Positions 5,615-7,121 of a stretch of DNA of 7,121 bases are shown here, piece after piece. How positions within the stretch are numbered: position 1 is the stretch's first letter; each line of letters opens with the position of its first letter. Position numbers and translations under genes: made by a program. This DNA is from Deltaproteobacteria bacterium (GTDB lineage Bacteria > Desulfobacterota > Desulfarculia > Adiutricales > Adiutricaceae). The notes under the pieces were generated by a model. That model was given only the letters and a program-made list of their open reading frames with translations. It was not told the origin of the DNA and made no database searches. The stretch spans positions 1 through 7,121 of the forward strand of contig JAIRZX010000589.1 in NCBI GenBank assembly GCA_031267005.1, written 5' to 3'.

Positions 5615-7121
5615 TTGGAGGATTCCTTCCAAAAATTCTTCAATACATGCGGCCCCTGCCGCCCGTCCAGGCACTTCGCCGTGCCGGCGGTGGACCGCGC
5701 CCCGGTCGTGCGCCAGATGGCCGAGGACGGGGCCTGTTTTTTCCTGAAGGGCCCGCGCCAGTCCGGAAAGACCACCCTGGCCCTCGAGCTGGCGCGGGAG
5801 ATAACGGCCGGCGGGCGCTTCCATTCCCTTTACATGACCCTCAAGGAGGCCAGGGGGGCCCGGGGGAGAAGGCTGGGGGCCAGGCTGTTCGCGGAGGCCT
5901 TGAACGCGGCGTTGAAGGCCCACCAGGACCCTATGGTGGCCGCCCTGGAGATCCCGGCCGATCCGCGCGCCTGCCCGCGCTCGGGCGTTAGGAAGGCGCT
6001 TGAGCGTTTGTGCTCGTCGCTGGACAGGCCCCTGGTTTTGCTCGTGGACGACATCGACATGCTTTCCGGGAACGCGCTGCAGTCGCTCTTGGACCAGATA
6101 GCCGTGGGGCTCTCCGCGGGGAGGCCCGAGGCCTTCCCGCGTTCGGTGGGTTTTTTCGGGCTGAGGGGCCCCCGGCTGGAGGAGGCCCGGAGGCCTTCCG
6201 CCGGAAACGGGGGCGGCGCAGGCGGGGGCCGGGGGCGCGGCCGGGGCCGGTCCGAGCTGGGGTTGAGCCCCTTCGCGGCGGCCCGGGAGGTAACGCTCCA
6301 GCCTTTCAGTTTCGCCGACATAGACAAGCTCTGCGAGCTGAACGCCGCGTCGGGAGGCCCGCCCGCTGAGGAGGAGGCCAAGCTCCGGCTCTGGGACTGG
6401 ACCGAGGGGGGGCCGTGGCTCGTGAACGCGCTCGTCTCCACCGCCCTGGACTTCGTCCTGCACGGGGACCCCAAGGCCCCTTTCACGGCGGCCGCGGTAA
6501 ACGAGGCAGCTAGGGTTCTTTTGCGGGAGACCCCCGCGCACCTGAGGGGCCTGGCGGGCCTTCTGGCCGACCCCGGCGTGCGCCGGGCCTGTTCGGACGC
6601 CCTGTGCGGGGGAGGGGCCGGCCAGGCGCTCTCGGGAGGCGGGGCCGCCGTCGCGCTCGATATGGGGCTCCTTTCGGCCGGCTGGGACGATCGGCTCCGC
6701 CCGGCGGGAGGCATCTGCCGGGAGCTGGTTTTGAGGGCGTTAACCTCCCACATCCGCCCCCCGGCGGGTCTCAAGGCGGCTTGCCGCGGCGGGGGGGAAG
6801 GCCCGGACATGACGCTCCTGCTCCAGGAGTTCCAGAGGCAGTGGCGGTGGAACTCCCGCGACTGGAGGGCCCCCTTGGGCGACATCCCCGGCGCGGGCGA
6901 GAAACTGCCGCTTTTGGCATTCCTTGAAGCCGCCCTCCCGGAGGGGGCCGTTTTGGAGAAGGGACCCTCGGCGGCCCAGGGCGGGCTGGCGCTTTCCGTG
7001 CGCGGCGCCTCCAGGGCCCGCCCGGCGCTGGCGGTCTTGGAGAGGCCGGGAGGCCCCGGGCACCAGGCCTATTTGGAGGAGCTCTCGGCCGCCATGGACG
7101 CGGAGGGATCGGCCGAGGGCT
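5615..7121 (+). CDS. AAA-type P-loop ATPase with degenerate nuclease-like C-terminus (3' end beyond window)
   Basis: A single frame is open from TTG 5615 to the window end (502 codons). TTG follows GGAGGT (5604-5609) by 5 nt, and an in-frame TAA at 5609-5611 rules out any earlier start. Later starts would cut the conserved N-terminal motif FFNTCGPCRPSRHF (8-21), typical of an ATPase family whose members begin FFNTAGPC. The Walker A is GPRQSGKT (46-53) and the Walker B LVLLVDDID (140-148). GFFGLRG (~179-185) and EGGPWLVNAL (264-273) are further landmarks. A Gly/Arg-rich insertion occupies ~193-216. Relatives usually end in a PD-(D/E)XK nuclease-like domain with a DLLV strand and an ELK motif. 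The aligned places here read LALSV (458-462) and ALAVLE (471-476), lacking the Asp, Glu and Lys. ATP binding is likely; nuclease activity is doubtful. Partner and pathway are unknown. The minus-strand frames opposite are shadows. Confidence 0.87.
   Translation, partial: MEDSFQKFFNTCGPCRPSRHFAVPAVDRAPVVRQMAEDGACFFLKGPRQSGKTTLALELAREITAGGRFHSLYMTLKEARGARGRRLGARLFAEALNAALKAHQDPMVAALEIPADPRACPRSGVRKALERLCSSLDRPLVLLVDDIDMLSGNALQSLLDQIAVGLSAGRPEAFPRSVGFFGLRGPRLEEARRPSAGNGGGAGGGRGRGRGRSELGLSPFAAAREVTLQPFSFADIDKLCELNAASGGPPAEEEAKLRLWDWTEGGPWLVNALVSTALDFVLHGDPKAPFTAAAVNEAARVLLRETPAHLRGLAGLLADPGVRRACSDALCGGGAGQALSGGGAAVALDMGLLSAGWDDRLRPAGGICRELVLRALTSHIRPPAGLKAACRGGGEGPDMTLLLQEFQRQWRWNSRDWRAPLGDIPGAGEKLPLLAFLEAALPEGAVLEKGPSAAQGGLALSVRGASRARPALAVLERPGGPGHQAYLEELSAAMDAEGSAEG

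Noticed and set aside
5282..6541. Minus-strand 419-codon frame opposite the ATPase gene
   Set aside because: The plus frame has Walker A, Walker B and family motifs plus a good ribosome-binding site. The minus frame has only Arg/Gly/Pro-rich sequence and no recognisable domain.

Overview
This window looks like a chromosomal accessory stretch from a high-GC bacterium, probably Gram-negative. The coding parts are strongly GC-rich with G/C-ending codons, Shine-Dalgarno sites are good, a TTG start is used, and one product is a secreted Sel1-repeat protein. The lineage cannot be fixed from the sequence alone. A much more AT-rich fragment at the left edge and an AT-rich island near 4.99-5.27 kb contrast with the rest.

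Layout: (1) 1-208 is the right end of an insertion sequence, with the last 52 codons of an ISAzo13-family (PF07592-type) transposase. (2) 209-539 is a regulatory interval: a short inverted repeat, six tandem copies of a 10-bp unit, and a near-consensus sigma70-type promoter. It precedes (3) 540-1970 (+), an ADP-ribosylglycohydrolase (ARH/DraG) fold fused to a DUF6508-like C-terminal domain. Several metal-ligand positions of the ARH domain are changed, so it looks like a pseudo-enzyme. (4) Facing it is 2167-4203 (-), a secreted protein with a signal peptide, about 350 residues of Pro/Ala-rich low-complexity sequence and five to six Sel1 repeats. (5) 4204-5614 is a 1.4-kb divergent intergenic region. 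It holds palindromes, an orphan Shine-Dalgarno with a 15-codon ORF, an AT-rich island and two weak promoter candidates. (6) 5615-7121 (+) is the 5' 502 codons of an AAA-type P-loop ATPase that starts at TTG after GGAGGT and runs off the window. Its family normally carries a C-terminal PD-(D/E)XK nuclease-like domain, but here the expected catalytic residues are not visible.

The genes are not arranged as an operon: the first two converge and the last two diverge. No pathway linking them can be read from the sequence. What they share is style: each protein carries Ala/Pro/Gly/Arg-rich insertions, and the two enzyme-like proteins appear to keep the fold while losing catalytic positions. I see no CRISPR array, rRNA, tRNA or recognisable complete defence system. 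The most distinctive items are the degenerate ARH-DUF6508 fusion, the helically phased 10-bp repeats upstream of its promoter, and the degenerate ATPase-nuclease.
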